Below are positions 12,124 to 24,516 of a DNA stretch of 64,000 nt, one piece after another. This stretch comes from Pyxicephalus adspersus (Eukaryota > Chordata > Amphibia > Anura > Pyxicephalidae). The notes under the pieces were generated by a model, which searched no databases, was not told where the DNA came from, and was given only the letters and a program-made list of their open reading frames with translations. A program made the translations under genes and the position numbers. The DNA lies in contig NC_092859.1 in assembly GCF_032062135.1 (NCBI RefSeq), positions 84,757,067-84,821,066 of the forward strand. The letters run 5' to 3'. The first letter of the stretch is position 1, and each line of letters starts with the position of its first letter.

Positions 12124-12321
12124 GGGTCAACAGATGGAATCATAGCACCCAATGGTATCACACTAATCAACCTACCAGAGCAATTCAACATTATCAATGC
12201 ACTGAGCTCTGTCAGGGAAAAAGGTTTCTCCATACATACTGATGGACAGGTAAGTATCAACCTGCCCTTATCACAACCCTATGATCCTCAAATCGCCTAC
12301 CCTAATATTTACCAGTTGCAA
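12124..12321 (+). other. Exon-like open frame ending in a consensus splice donor
   Basis: The frame is open for 66 codons from a TAG at 12121 to a TGA at 12322 and lacks an ATG. Its first 42 codons read like ordinary protein (IIAPNGITLINLPEQF, then NALSSVREKGFSIHTDGQ). They end at 12249 in GGACAG|GTAAGTAT, an almost ideal donor. The possible acceptor is CTAG at 12120-12123, directly after ttctgtagtac, with a weak pyrimidine tract. I do not recognise the protein. It may be an exon of an unannotated transcript, a fossil transposon fragment or chance. Confidence 0.25.
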
Positions 12322-15300
12322 TGACAATCACTGCTCTTCTGCAGCGTCTGAACAGTGGCTTATAAATTTTGTCATCCAACACAAGTATGGGTGTGTGGGA
12401 TGACAGATTTGCTAGGGAGTGTTGTGCTTTGATTTGCCAGACTAGAAGGTAGGTGCAGTCTAACCGGAGAACAGGGTGCCCCTGACTGCCACTGCATTTT
12501 AAAATATACTGTACAGAAAAGGTACATATAAATGATCCTTATTTTATAAGTGATTCCCTGATGATACAGTCACTTTAAGGAATATATGAATTGAGCACAC
12601 TGATGCAAAAGTAAAACACCAATTTTGGTTAAAGTTTACCTTGAGCAAATAAGAGTAAGCATTTACTGGGCTCACTTACATTTCATGAATCTAGCTTTCA
12701 TTGTTCATTTTAAAACCTCATACCACCACTCATTTAACCTGCCTTTTGACTATACTGCTTCCTGAACATAGAGATGGTTTAAAGTTTTATATGGTGCTGT
12801 CCTAAGAATATTCATGTGTGATCAAGCCGTTTCAATAATCTCCATTGTCTAAAGTTAACTATTAAAAGATGAAAAAGCGGTGACCTCTGCAAAGAATAGA
12901 TGTACTTTACAAAAATGTCTACATTTATAGGTACACAAAGTAACATCTGCAGTCTGTATTGTATGTCAAAGTGCATTTTATGCTTTAGCGGATAATAAAA
13001 TATTTAATGTAATTTCTATAAAACTTTGTTTAATGGCATAGAAACCGAACCTTGTTTGGGAATGTAATTTCAAGCCAAATAAATGCAGTGTTCCCATCTT
13101 ACATGTTTGAAATATTTTTATACAACGGATTATTTTATGTTATTATGCTGAAATTGCACATGTGTTTTCCATGGATTTGTTTTTACCCATGTGAGGAAGA
13201 ACAGTTCACTATCCAAGAAGACACATAAAGTAAACTAGAACTAGCTGTTATTTGTATGGTGGTAGTACAGAATTTGTATTGTCTAGGGGGCTGATTTTGG
13301 CTAATTTTAGCTGAGATACAATATCTTTATGCTTACTATAAAAAAATGTTTTAATCATAATCACTCTGTTAAAGAAAAGATTCTGGCAAACAGCTTGGTA
13401 CCCTATAGTTGTTCAGTTACAGTGCTAATTGGTTTGTAGTTCTGCAGCTTCTTTGGTTCTGATGCACTCTTGGAGGTCTTGAATGCAATTATGAAAGGAA
13501 TCATAGTCATTAGATTTCCATGAATCTGAGTAGCTTCTAATTTTTAAGAATTTCATAAACATACCTCAGCATTGAAAGTCTTAATCCAATTAACATGGAA
13601 TGTGTCAGAACAGATGTTGATTGTCCCAGAACAAGACAGGAGGAGTGCAAGTATATAATCCATTCAGTTTTGAAACATATTTAAATTGGTAAGGGTCTGA
13701 ATTACCAAATATTCCAGATTGTTAAAACTACATGTCAGGTGAATGATAGATAATATGGACGTCCCCCACCCCAGTTTAAAGATCGTTATTCGGAGTCCAA
13801 AATATGCACCTCATTGTCCTCAAACAAATGTTCTTTTTCCTCAAGGTGTAGAAAAACTGCCCTGCACTTCACCTTTCTATGTTGGTCTATCTGTTTTTTT
13901 GGGGCAGTAAAAATCCTTTTACAAGGGACACTCCAGCCACATTCAGGATAATGTTACTCCATGTTTTCTGATACTATATTCCTTATTTTCATACTACTTT
14001 ACATCAGTGATTCAGAAAAGTTTTGACACCAAAGCAATAACATGACAACCAGGCACTGTGCTCAACTTGGCTTTTTCAACCATCCATTGCAAGTTCAGAT
14101 TTTCTTTCTTGTCACTAATTTCCATACTGTAGCCCTTACTTTCAGTCAACTAATATATCATTTTTATTAGTTCTTTTATACCCAAGATCAAGAGCAGGAC
14201 TATGTAGAAGATTCCCAAATCTATATCCCACACAATGACCTCACTTGCTTATTTTATGTTCTCTCATTTTTAATCAAATACTTTTTATTGGGATTTTGAA
14301 CTAAGTACACTAAAAGTATATTTTACATTTTCTGTGCCAGATAAATTAGAATTCCAGGGAACTATTACATTAAAACAGGTGAGCATTTTCATGCCAACTA
14401 TACTTTGAGCTGAATATAAGATGTCACAACTGAAGAAACCTTAACTGATGAGTCATAGATGGTTGAGCTACTTCTGTGCAATTTTTTCTCAAACAGGGAT
14501 ATGACAAAAGTTATAAAAACCCCTTTTGTGGATGGGGAGAGATTTAGAGATTATGTTTTTTCTTTAATGGCTGTATGTGTCTCTCTTAAAATCACACAGA
14601 GAGCATGTGTCTGACTTTCTAAAGTCTATCTGGAGGGGTTTTTCAGAAATTTTGGATTGTTTGTTGTGAGCCTGAACATAAGGAGGAACAATGGATTTGC
14701 TGTTACATATTTCTTTATATAGAGCAGATTACCAGCAGTCCTCTGGCCTTCACATCTCCAATGCTATGAGACTCTTACATGACAGCAATGTTGTACCCAC
14801 AGATTGGAAACGTTACCGTCCAAAAACAAGTTATTGTGTTCTGCCTGTTTTCTAATTAATTCCAGTCCATATTTATATTTATTGCTCTGACTACCACTGT
14901 AATACATACTGTAAAGTTAATCAGTACTAAGTTATTAATGGGATCATCTCTGCGCCCTCTTCTCCAATCAAAAGGACCTTTTTTAAACTTTTTGCCCTGT
15001 GCAGTGTGCTAAAGACTTATTGGCCTACAACATTCCCTATTCTTCCCCCAGTAGGTTGTATTAAGGCAGATTAAAGTTCTATTTAAACATACATTTCAGT
15101 ATTTTGAATGATTTCATACCTAGATCTAATCTCATTACACTTAGAAAATAAACTTAACGGTGAAATTTTACTGAGCCCTTTCACAAATGAAAAAATTTTA
15201 ATAACACCAATTAAAAAAAACTCATACACAGTGTGTAAAAAGCTGCTGTCAGTCTGTCAGACATATTAATGTGTTTCCTTGCCTGTCTTTATATATCACT

Positions 15301-17168
15301 TTTAGTGCAGACACAGGAAGCGTCATGTGTCACTTGTCATAATACATTTCCCTTTCCCTGTTTCCTGGTCTTAACCTACTCTCTTCCTGTCAGCTTGTTA
15401 GACTTCTGCCTCTTGACTTGTACGTTGTACAGTATATTATTTTTGTCATGTCTGGTGTGTCTGCAATAACCTTGTGTACACTATGAACCACGTCTATTAA
15501 TAACCTCTTAAAAAGCAATAAAGCCTTATTAGAAAAGACTTGTAATGTTTGTAAAACCGATGAAAGTGTTTCTCTATATTTATTAACATAGAATAACATA
15601 CTGAGAATCTGATAAAACAACATAATACACAATTTTACCTTCTTATGTCTAAAACATTCAACCAAAATCTTAAAGTAAATAAAGATTTCCAGAGTTCGAT
15701 TCATTTTCATTTTTAATAATCACCGCATACCTTCACAAATGTTTATCATAATGCCCTTCAAGAACAAGTACTTATTGCAGAGATCTCCTACTTTTTATTA
15801 AAAACATAAAAACAGCCTAATGGCTCTAGTGCTACCCCTATCTGTGATGTTTAGCTTGGGGGTGATCACTTTTACAAAACCCTTTTTTACATGTAATTAA
15901 CCTAGATGCCCCCTTCAGACTGTACTTTTCTAAAAGTATACAATAATATGTTGTAATATGACAATCTTCAGGTATTTTGTATCAGTGTACAGGACAGTCC
16001 CAGAAATCTCAATTATTGCATGTGTGCTTGCTTGGCTCACTGCTTTTCCATGATGTTTACATTGAGATACAAAATAAATTTAGGGTTTCTCTTTTAATAA
16101 AGAGCTTCAGTCTCATGTTCATGAGATTGCAATAAAAGTATACAAACACATTTACCAAATGTATATGGAAAGGACGTTTTTTCCAAAGTGATCTTGGGAG
16201 CCTCAAGAATTCTAGTTAAGCTCATACTACTTTGTGTTATTCTGTGAAGAGTTTGTCCTCCTCCACAAATAGCACAATGTGATCAAGAACCTTTATTATC
16301 CACACATGGACACAAATTCTTGTACCCTGTGATGCCTAGTTCCGCTGATACCCCTGTTTCTGCAGTTCTATTACAATCAAACTTTTAGTGGAAAGTTCAA
16401 TTAGGCCAACACCGGGGGAAAGAGACCCAGAGCTAAATTTTCATCTTGTCTTACGATAAGTATTTTTTTAGCTACAATCAAAAGTAAAATTTTTTTTGAT
16501 AAACAAGGAAACTTTCCATATGGGAAACGTGAAGGTATCCATTATTAACTTCATCTACAAATCTTTTCCTCCGGTCATACAGATTTTCTTGCTTCAATAC
16601 TTCTTGTGTCACAAACCCAGAATAAGTACCCATATAGGTTCAAAAACAGATTTATCATATTTCAGATCTGCATATTTGCTCTAAGTCAGTAAATCAATCA
16701 TTTAAGATAGATGTCACATTACAAGACAGATTTCACATTACAAAATTTAATCTAGAAACTAATTTTTTAATTTCTAATTTTTAATTAAAAGGCTAAAAAT
16801 AGTTAATAACCATCAGTTATATTTAGTATCTTATTAAACTACATTTCTCAGCCCAACTACTGTACAGCACAATATTATCAACAGTACAAGTGTAAAAGAT
16901 AGGTACAGGGAAATTTTTTTTTTTTTTTTATGGCAGCTGACTATTTCTCTTGATTCATAAAATTTTGACTTTGACATTTTGATCAAATGAAGCCAAAAAG
17001 AGTCAACATTCAAGTCTGTGCACTCATAGATACCAAAAACTTCAATATAATATGTCTGAAATGTTTTTAGAATTTCTAGTATTAGTTTGGGACTTTGTAC
17101 TATTTTATCTTTTGGTATAAAGATTACTTGCAATAATTCTTAGATTAAATCATATCTAAAGCCAAAAC

Positions 17169-17640
17169 TTTTTTTTTTTTTTAAACTGAATTTTTATTGA
17201 ACATTTTCACATACAAAGACAACCAGGCTTATACAGCAAGACATCTCGTAAACTCAGCATACAGGGTGCTAGGTACATCCGATAATGGTACATAAAACTC
17301 TGGCGTAAGTAACAGTAAAAAACAGTGGCCGTACTGTACCGGCCTATCAAACCCCACAGACTATAAAAATAGAGAAACAACAGATAAATAAACAACAGAA
17401 AACAAGAAATGAGTCAAAAAGAAAAAACGAAGCTAAGCTGGGGAATAGGAGGGGGGGAGGAGTGGGGGATACAAACAAAGGTGGATAGGAAGCACAGTGG
17501 CGTCTGGAATCAGCGACATATTAAACCTGTAGACTGGTATAGTAGGCATCCCAAGGTTCCCATATCTGTTCAAATTTCGCAACCCTGTTTCGGAGGAGGG
17601 CCAAAACATTTTTTTGTTTTGTATAGTGTATAGATTGCCA
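17169..17640 (-). mobile_element. Probable 3' end of an L1-type retrotransposon
   Basis: The left edge is a T run (17169-17182), followed by aaactgaatttttattgaac. In reverse this is an AATAAAAA-containing 3' end followed by poly(A). The sequence beyond it is unlike the neighbouring DNA (GC-richer, G-rich at 17445-17470). It has no coding remnant I can read. The arrangement is typical of a 5'-truncated L1 insertion. The 5' limit is uncertain. Confidence 0.4.
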
Positions 17641-17742
17641 TTTTTAGCTGTCTGTTTTGGGGAGATTTTATTTCCATTCCTTTCCTTGATTCAAAAGGAT
17701 GTATGAATAAACTATCTTAGCTTTCACTGAAACATATCAATC

Positions 17743-18171
17743 TAAAGCTGCGTACACACTTCCAATTTTTATCGTTGGAAATGAACGACGAACGATCGAT
17801 TGGGCAAAAATCGTTCGTGAAAAAAGTAACCAACGACGCCGACGAACGAGGATAGTCGTTGGAAATGAACGACCGGACCGGCGGATCGGATTGGACGACG
17901 ATCGTTGACCATCTATCGTGTGTACGGTCGTTCTTTGATCGTCCATGATCTGAGCATGCGTGGTGAACGAACGTTCGCTCACTTTCTGTGGTGCACGTCA
18001 CTTCCTGTATCGTTCAAACGATCGCATCTATCGTGTGTACAATATCTGTGAACGATCGTGTCGTTATCTGTATGTACAGGATCTGTGCTATACGATCGTT
18101 CGCAGATATCGTGCAGGATCGTTCGTCGTTCGTTTACCAACCAAAATAATTGGAAGTGTGTACGTAGCTTA
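17743..18171 (+). repeat. Foldback MITE family G, copy A
   Basis: 429 bp bounded by TAAAGCTGCGTACACACTTC and, inverted, TTGGAAGTGTGTACGTAGCT. The interior is packed with cgatcgtt/aacgatcg and ttcgtcgttcg motifs, so much of it can fold on itself. Copies B, C and D follow at 24517, 25602 and 27366 in the same orientation. It is non-coding. Open frames on both strands here are shadows of the palindromic sequence. Confidence 0.9.
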
Positions 18172-19000
18172 AGATTTACCTTTAGTGTTTGCTTTTAGTA
18201 TACTGAATTAAAGCAATCTGTATCATCTTTTCCCTATCAATTTATGTGGGAATGGATCCTGTTGTTTAGGGTACTGCATATCAATTTATAAAAAGCTATA
18301 GGCATATCCACAAAGAGGGAGACAAATGATAACTGTGGTAAAATATCAGTTTTTGTTTATCAAAGTCTCAGCAAGTCTCAGATGATCCAATCCATATAAT
18401 ACAAAACAGCTTTTCACAATGCTTGCTAAGTGATTTACACATATGTACAACATCAAGGTTTAGTTATTGGGGATTTCATTGTGTGCTTTGAGATTTTCTT
18501 TAGGACTAATCTATCATCTGCTTACAAATATGTCTGTACACAAAACAATATATTCATTATATGCTTTCACACATGCTAAGCACAATCACAAAAACATTTG
18601 TTTAGAGATTATTGGTAAGTATAATGGCATTGCTTTAATTAAATTAGAATAATATTCATATTAAAGTTTATGTAAATCCTAAACATATGCAAGGAACAAA
18701 AGAGGAGACCCTATCTATGATAATAAGATATATACTGGCCTGTAATTAGTCAAGGTATGATCAAGTAGAAAAGAGACAAGGATTTTTGGCAGCAAATTAA
18801 GGTGTATTTTTCAAAAAAGTACAACGTGAGTGACACATATTTCATTACATCAATGTGAGAAAAGCAAACATGGTAAAATCACAGTTGGACTGTAAGGCGT
18901 CCCTTGATAGGCATATGCCTTGCTTTCTAAGTAAAGAATCGTCTGACTAAATGTTGCAACAAAGGTACATAAAGCTCACAAATCTAAATCCCGCCGCCTT
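18172..19000. other. Intergenic
   Basis: AT-rich and without a gene. From about 18900 the sequence may already belong to the large inverted-repeat element at 19001-19998, whose outer boundary I could not fix. Confidence 0.5.
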
Positions 19001-19998
19001 GCGCCAGATGGCTTCATCAGGGGATGTGCAAGGAGAGGCAGAGGATCTGTACAGTAAGGTATAAACAAGAATAATTATGACTATTGTTATGAATCATACA
19101 TAATAACACAGGAGTGACAGGTCAGATCAAGAGTATATAACCCATGACTAAGCAGGTGTACCTGGTTCATGTTCCTGCATCATGTATAAATCAATATGTC
19201 TCGTTATTTTATATTGATATGCACAACATGCATATACAGTTATGTAGAATTGCTACTGCTCTATTTATTTATGAATTGAGTCAGAAATAGGTTATGTCAC
19301 AATTCATAAATGAGTAGAGCATTAGCAATTCTACATAACTGCATGCCATAGTCATAATGCACTAATCCTGAAAGCTGTTAATCCTTCCTCTTTTATTATT
19401 TCCTCATTAATATCATTATTATTTAATACATTATTATTACCTTTACTGCTTCTGATGAAAAAGAACTATATTATACCATGAACTTGTGTTTACTTACCAC
19501 TCATCATGATAATACCCATAGGTATCACACATGCTAGTTAATACCACTGGAACCACCTTGATGCAACTCATTTGGGCCACTCTATTTGGGATCCAGATAC
19601 TTCAGCAACCAACACAAACCCCCTCCCCCCCTCAACAAGAGAAAACGCCAACTTTTTGTACATATTTGTCATCTTCACAAATAAGTAGTTTCATTTTTCT
19701 CCTTTTCTCTCTCTACTTGACATGATTTTGTGCTTAAATATAGATTACTATATATGGATAAATATATACGTTGTGCATATCAATATAAAGTAATTAGACA
19801 TATTGATTTATACATGATGCAGGAACATGAAGCAGGTACACCTGCTTAGTCACGAATTATATATTCTTGATCTGACCTGTCACTCTTGTGCTAATATTAT
19901 GTATTATTCATTTCAATAGTCATAATTTTTCTTGTTTATACCTTACTGTGCAGATGCTCTGACTCTCCTTGCACATCCCCTGATGAAGCCATCTGGCG
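19001..19998. mobile_element. Large inverted-repeat element with about 230-bp arms
   Basis: The left arm 19001-19227 (GCGCCAGATGGCTTCATCAG to GATATGCACAAC) is matched in reverse by 19770-19998 (GTTGTGCATATC to CTGATGAAGCCATCTGGCG). The arms carry small differences and indels. Similarity fades but continues a few bases outward (GGCGAAACGCGTCGG on the right). Between the arms are about 540 bp without an intact transposase frame. A second hairpin is embedded next to the left arm (19230-19346). It looks like a non-autonomous DNA transposon. Confidence 0.75.
19230..19346. other. Internal hairpin, 47-49-nt arms
   Basis: 19230-19278 (GCATATACAGTTATGTAGAA onward) is matched in reverse by 19300-19346 (ending ATTCTACATAACTGCATGC). 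Only a handful of positions differ, and the loop is 21 nt. The hairpin is confined to one side of the larger inverted-repeat element. Confidence 0.85.
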
Positions 19999-20439
19999 AA
20001 ACGCGTCGGTCTTAATGTAAATCCTAACAATACATTTATTTTATTTGCTCTTTTGGTCTCCTAGATATTTTACTAAAAGTCTTTTGTTATACCTATTTGA
20101 TAAAAGTAAAAAATATATGTATGCTACAGTGAAACTGTAACCATGCTATGCTTATTAAAGTATTTACATTTTCTGAATCAATGGTAAGTAACTTATTAAC
20201 TTCTGTATCTGTGCATTTCAGGGAAAAAGTTTCTCAAAATGTATTGACTTTTTTACTATTTTTGTTCAGACTGTTGACAGTCTGTCCTCTATTGTAAAGA
20301 CATAGCAATTGTTTAGAAAACTGTTAGTGACATCTTTGATGAAGAATAATATTCAGCTAGAAAAGTCAGGGATGGCCTAAATGCTGTCACATGCTAACTC
20401 ATCAGCCACACCACTAAATCCACTTCTTCTATTATATTC
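19999..20439. other. Intergenic
   Basis: AT-rich, no recognised element or gene. Confidence 0.5.
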
Positions 20440-20800
20440 ACTTCTTATATTGTGTAGGTCCATGGCATAAACACCACATGACCACAGGAGGTATCTTATG
20501 TATCTGTTATGTATTGAACATGCTTTTTATTCATATTTCAATATGAGAATTGGGAGACCTGTTCAACCCTTTGAACTGTTTCTGATGTACACTGTTGAAA
20601 TAGGCCATTGCCGTCAAAGGATAACAATGTCATAAAAGGGTCTGTAAAAATTATTAGGTAGGTGGTGTATGTCAAAATAACATTGAAGAACAAAGCCAAC
20701 ACCCATGATTTCACAACAGAACATCATACTGCCTCTGCAGACCAACTCTTTTTTCTATATTGCATCCTACTGTCATTTCTTTCCCAGAGAGTATTCTCAT
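20440..20800 (-). mobile_element. Tc1/mariner-like transposon remnant (minus strand)
   Basis: Nucleotide blocks such as aataggccattgccgtc, ttaggtaggtggtgtatgtc, acatcatactgcctctgc and catttctttcccag match, in order, a Tc1-type element widespread in fish and frogs whose transposase reads on the minus strand. The same family appears at 60487-60985. The frame is broken throughout and no catalytic motif survives. The assignment rests on remembered family sequence. Confidence 0.5.
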
Positions 20801-20964
20801 TAAACATAGACTATATTTCAAATCACTTTTACATGCATATTTAATAGCCTCCAGAAAGATTGTAACTGAAGTCATGTAACAAGAATACAAAAATGTACAC
20901 ATATGTAAGACATCAGCATTTTATAGATTTAGCCAGATACTTGGTCCAACCTTTTTATGATTTG

Positions 20965-21403
20965 TTAAAGCTGAACTCTAGGCAGACATACAACTAAATT
21001 CAGCTCTGCAATTATTAAAACCTCATTAAATGTATTTATTTTACAAATACTATAAGTATCTGGATTTGACCCAGTATCAGCCCCTTCCAGTCCCTGTACA
21101 GCTGGTGTGTGAAATAAAAAAACATACAAATTTCCAATTAGTTTATTTGCTGACAATAAACATGCTGATAGGAAGAGAAAGCACAGGAGAGGGACACATA
21201 GATCAGCTTTTTTGTGTTTCTTCTCTTTTTACTGTCCAGTCACAAGCTGGAGTTGGTTCAGGACAAGCCTGGTTAAGAGAAAGTGGAGTCAATGATGATG
21301 GCCTTTGCACTGATCACACCCAGCAGCCTAAAAGAAAAAAATGTAACATTTTGATCTTGGTATTTTTGTCTGGAGTTCTGTGTAGGTGACAAGTTCATTT
21401 TAA
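20965..21403 (+). repeat. Dispersed repeat family E3 (MITE-like)
   Basis: 439 bp starting TTAAAGCTGAACTCTAGGCA and ending AGTTCATTTTAA, so the ends are short inverted repeats (TTAAAGCTGAACT against TTAAAATGAACT). Near the right end, TCTGGAGTTCTG is a second inverted match to the left end. A 119-codon frame inside (21030-21389) resembles nothing I know and is probably incidental. Confidence 0.6.
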
Positions 21404-21420
21404 AAAAGAGAATTTCTTTT

Positions 21421-21560
21421 CTGGAATGGATTTCCTAAAAGTCATTAGATATTTGTTAGCAAATGTTTTTTTATCCTGGACCAGATCCATTTTCACCCAG
21501 CTTCACTGATGAAAGGGTATTCCCTCCAGCCTTGGAGAACTTAATATAAATCAAGACCCA
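21421..21560 (+). repeat. Foldback repeat family F, copy 1 (partial)
   Basis: Contains CTGGAATGGATTTCCTAAAA, TCCTGGACCAGATCC, CCCAGCTTCACTGATGAAA and CCAGCCTTGGAGA, matching the right three-quarters of the complete copy at 24034-24258. The left arm is missing. Confidence 0.8.
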
Positions 21561-23615
21561 AAAACTGGACTGAGGGTCTATTTACCTGAGTTAAAAAATT
21601 AAAAAAAACTAAAAATAAAAGTTTGACTGGAGATTGCACCTCTACAAATTCCCACAATTACCAGAAGATCCTGGAAGTGAAGTCCAGCTCACACAGCTTA
21701 CATTTATGAGGTGGCAATGGTTCTGCACTGCTTCTGAATTCAGAGAAGCATTGTATCCCTTGTGTTGAGGGTGCCTGCTTAACTTCTGTGGGATGACATT
21801 TCAGGAGTTGCCACTGCTGATTCAAATTCCTGTACCTTTCCAATGGCCACATCAGGTTCTGCCCTCTGTTTTGTGGGTTGACATCACTGCCTTCATTGCT
21901 AAAACCACTCCACTGTGACCTGCAGTTTCTGAGAGCAGAATAAGTGTGTGGGTGACAGAGGCACAAGGGGATATGTTGCCAGGCAGAGAATGCCAAGGCA
22001 TTGTGCCTTTTTTTCTCCACCTCCTTTCCTATTTAGACTCCTCACAGTAAGTATACAAATGCCTGCCTGCGTCAGAGACCTCTTTGGAGCTCTGAGAGAG
22101 AAATCAGAGGAGTCCCAGAGTAACTGCAACTTTTTCTGCATTAGACCAGAAAACTACAGAGACTGTGACCAGAGATTGCTTCTTGCATGTCAGGAAGGTG
22201 AGTGTCCCATTGGCCATCTTTGCACTTAGTGCTTTATGTACTTCTAATACCTGCACTGCATACATTCGGTATTCCTGACCCCTGAACTCTGTGTGTTAGG
22301 TGCTCCTGCACTCTGTTCATTCAATACCCCTGACTCCTGTTTGAGGGTTATGAATTACGAAACATATGTACAATGCTCAAAGATATTAAGTTTAGGTTCT
22401 TTTTAACTATGCCCCTTTAAGGCTCTCCCACCATTTGCTGTCATGCAGACCACGTCATCTTGGCCCCCTTGGATGTTAGACAATACGTATTCTGGCCACT
22501 GAGTAAAAAACACCCTAGTTTAGTATTTTACAAAGAAACTTTTAGATGTATTTTTATAAATGTCTCATTTAAAATAGGTACAACAGAAGGAAAGCAATTA
22601 TGACAGTCTTGACATATAAAGTATCACAGTTTGCTTTATCCTTTTTTTTCTATCGCATCCCCCCATCTCCCTTATGTTATTAAGGTTGATAGGCAAAACA
22701 CCTTACCACAAGACAAATGTCCTAAAAAATAATCAATATATTTTTATACATAAGAAACAAAACATTTAAAGCTTTGATCATATAAAGCATTGATAATAAT
22801 ATTCTTTAAAAACATAATTCTTTACATCAAGCTGTGCTGCTTCAGTACAAAATATTTGGCGCATTGATATTTTTTTGGTATGTGCAGTATGTCAGCCATG
22901 AAATCCTCTATACATTTTGGCAGTGAGAAGATTGCTTTTTGTTCTTAGTCCTTACAATGTTCACTTTCAGTGGTCCAAGTAAAACATAATTGGAATTTCA
23001 TTAGAAGCAAAAAAATATTATTGTTCAGACCCAAGTCCCACACTGTTTTACCTATTTGAAATGAGCTTTACTCAAAGAGAAAAACATTGACAGGAATATA
23101 CAAATACTTAAAATTGAAAAAAAAAACCTTCCAGAAAATACTCTAATCCTCAGTTTGAGACAGGAAAGTGGAAAAAAAGTATTGGGTGGTATGACCTTTC
23201 AAGAGCCTTGATATGAATTTTGTTCTGTGGTCTTTTGCAAAACTGGGTTACAAACTGGCAGCATGCCTTGTGCTTGTGGTCAGATGTATCTCTAACATAT
23301 AAATTCATAAATAAGCTTATTTCTGTATGGGAAGATGTGGTCATATACTGGGATTTTACAAAATACAAAATAAACCAATGTACCTGTTACATACATTGTT
23401 AAAAAGTAATTATTATTCTCCAACTTTTCTAAGGAATATCACTTGTTAGCTGTTGTGTGTTTTACAAGCAGAAAACATTTACATAGTGTAAAAATATGCA
23501 CACGCAGAAAAACATGCACACGCAGTAAACTCCAAATTCAAGCAATCCTGCATCTTTATCTTTATTCATTAAAAGTTCAGTCCACTCAAAACTGATTTTA
23601 CACATTTTTGTAAAC
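21561..23615. other. Intergenic, with one GC-richer patch
   Basis: The 21660-22330 part is noticeably less AT-rich than its surroundings and holds overlapping open frames on both strands. It is described with the exon-like segment at 22076-22197. The remainder (22330-23615) shows nothing recognised. Confidence 0.5.
22076..22197 (+). other. Exon-like segment, unassigned
   Basis: A segment open in one frame (for example LREKSEESQSNCNFF, then CDQRLLLACQEG), flanked by GCGTCAG| at 22069-22075 and AAG|GTGAGT at 22195-22203. The upstream pyrimidine tract (tttttttctccacctcctttcctattt) lies 35-70 bp away, too distant for a clean acceptor. I recognise no family, and either a non-coding transcript exon or chance is possible. 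Confidence 0.2.
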
Positions 23616-24030
23616 CTACCCAATATATGCCAGAATTGAGTTTCCTGGCATGGTTATTACTAGATATATCACAATAGATAGGGTAAATTGTGGGGAGGAA
23701 TATGGGAAAGCAAGTTTGAAGTTTGTGTTTTTGGGCTTATTTAAATGGGGGGCGGCTCCAGAGAAATCATGAAGCCATGCATGATTTGAGGTTATAAATA
23801 AGGAAGTCATTATCATTGGAGGATTGGAGAGTGCAGGTGAGAGACTAGTTCGCAGAAAACCAAATAATAGGATGTTGCAGTACTTCAGACAAGATGTCCT
23901 GAGAGTGTGTACCAGAAGTACGGTGGTTTCTGAGGATAAAAGGGACATATTTTAGAAATATTGTCTAGGTGGAATTGGCAGGAGCTCAAGATGTTTCCGA
24001 TGTTCTGGGTAAAGAAGATGGAGCCAAGAC
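23616..24030 (-). mobile_element. L2-type LINE fragment, internally deleted
   Basis: The minus-strand translation matches the C-terminal part of L2 reverse transcriptase. TLRTSCLKYCNILLFGF corresponds to the family's TSRLDYCNSLLSG, and FITSNHAWLHDFSGAAP corresponds to LITSSHARLQDFSRAAP in the copy at 47531. Between these blocks most of the expected segment (the LHWLP region) is missing. No 3' tail repeat is seen. Confidence 0.7.
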
Positions 24031-24033
24031 AGT

Positions 24034-24258
24034 GGGCCTGATTTAAAAAAAGATCTCAAAGGCTGGAGAGAATACACTTTCATCAGTGAAGCTGGGTAAT
24101 TCAACAAACCTGGATTGGATTTCCTAAAAGTCATTAGCTGTTTGTTAGCAAATGTTTTCAATCCTGGACCAGATCCATTCCAGGTTTGCTGGATCACCCA
24201 ACTTCACTGATAAAAGTGTATCATCTCCAGCTCTGGAGAGCTTTATTAAATCAGGACC
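24034..24258 (+). repeat. Foldback repeat family F, copy 2 (complete)
   Basis: 225 bp. The left end GGGCCTGATTT followed by CTCAAAGGCTGGAGAG is matched in reverse at the right by CTCCAGCTCTGGAGAG and AAATCAGGACC. Inner arms AAACCTGGATTGGAT and ATCCATTCCAGGTTT also pair. This is the most complete of six copies (21421, 24034, 33842, 37677, 42101, 57147). It is non-coding. Confidence 0.88.
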
Positions 24259-24373
24259 AGTGTCTGGTACGGTCAGGAAAATGACTGTGTAATTTGATAG
24301 AGAAATGGAGAGATGTCGAGGGGAACTTTAATGGGTGGGTAATTCGTTTAGTTTCACCCAAGCTTATATATAA

Positions 24374-24376
<3 letters not shown>

Positions 24377-24411
<35 letters not shown>
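24377..24411. repeat. (TA)n microsatellite
   Basis: TA run of about 35 bases, preceded by a TAAA-rich start. Confidence 0.95.
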
Positions 24412-24413
<2 letters not shown>

Positions 24414-24516
24414 GTCTGTGAAGCTACAAGACTCAGCATGCCGCATCTGTTTCGTGTCATAACTGGAGGCTTTGTGTCTCTGCACCCCTCGCACTGTATT
24501 GTATCAGCATTAACAC

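Larger units (their letters stand above)
10712..17168. other. Long intergenic stretch, no supported gene
   Basis: About 6.4 kb in which I find no repeat family recurring elsewhere in the window. Separate entries cover a perfect 24-nt palindrome (11008-11031) and an exon-like open frame (12124-12321). Most other open frames are short and AT-driven. Being repeat-poor, this block is the best place to look for conserved non-coding elements. Confidence 0.55.

Noticed and set aside
17717..18172. Overlapping open frames on both strands in the G copies, some similar to each other
   Set aside because: They arise from the palindromic cgatcgttcg interior and recur in each G copy; no protein family is recognisable.
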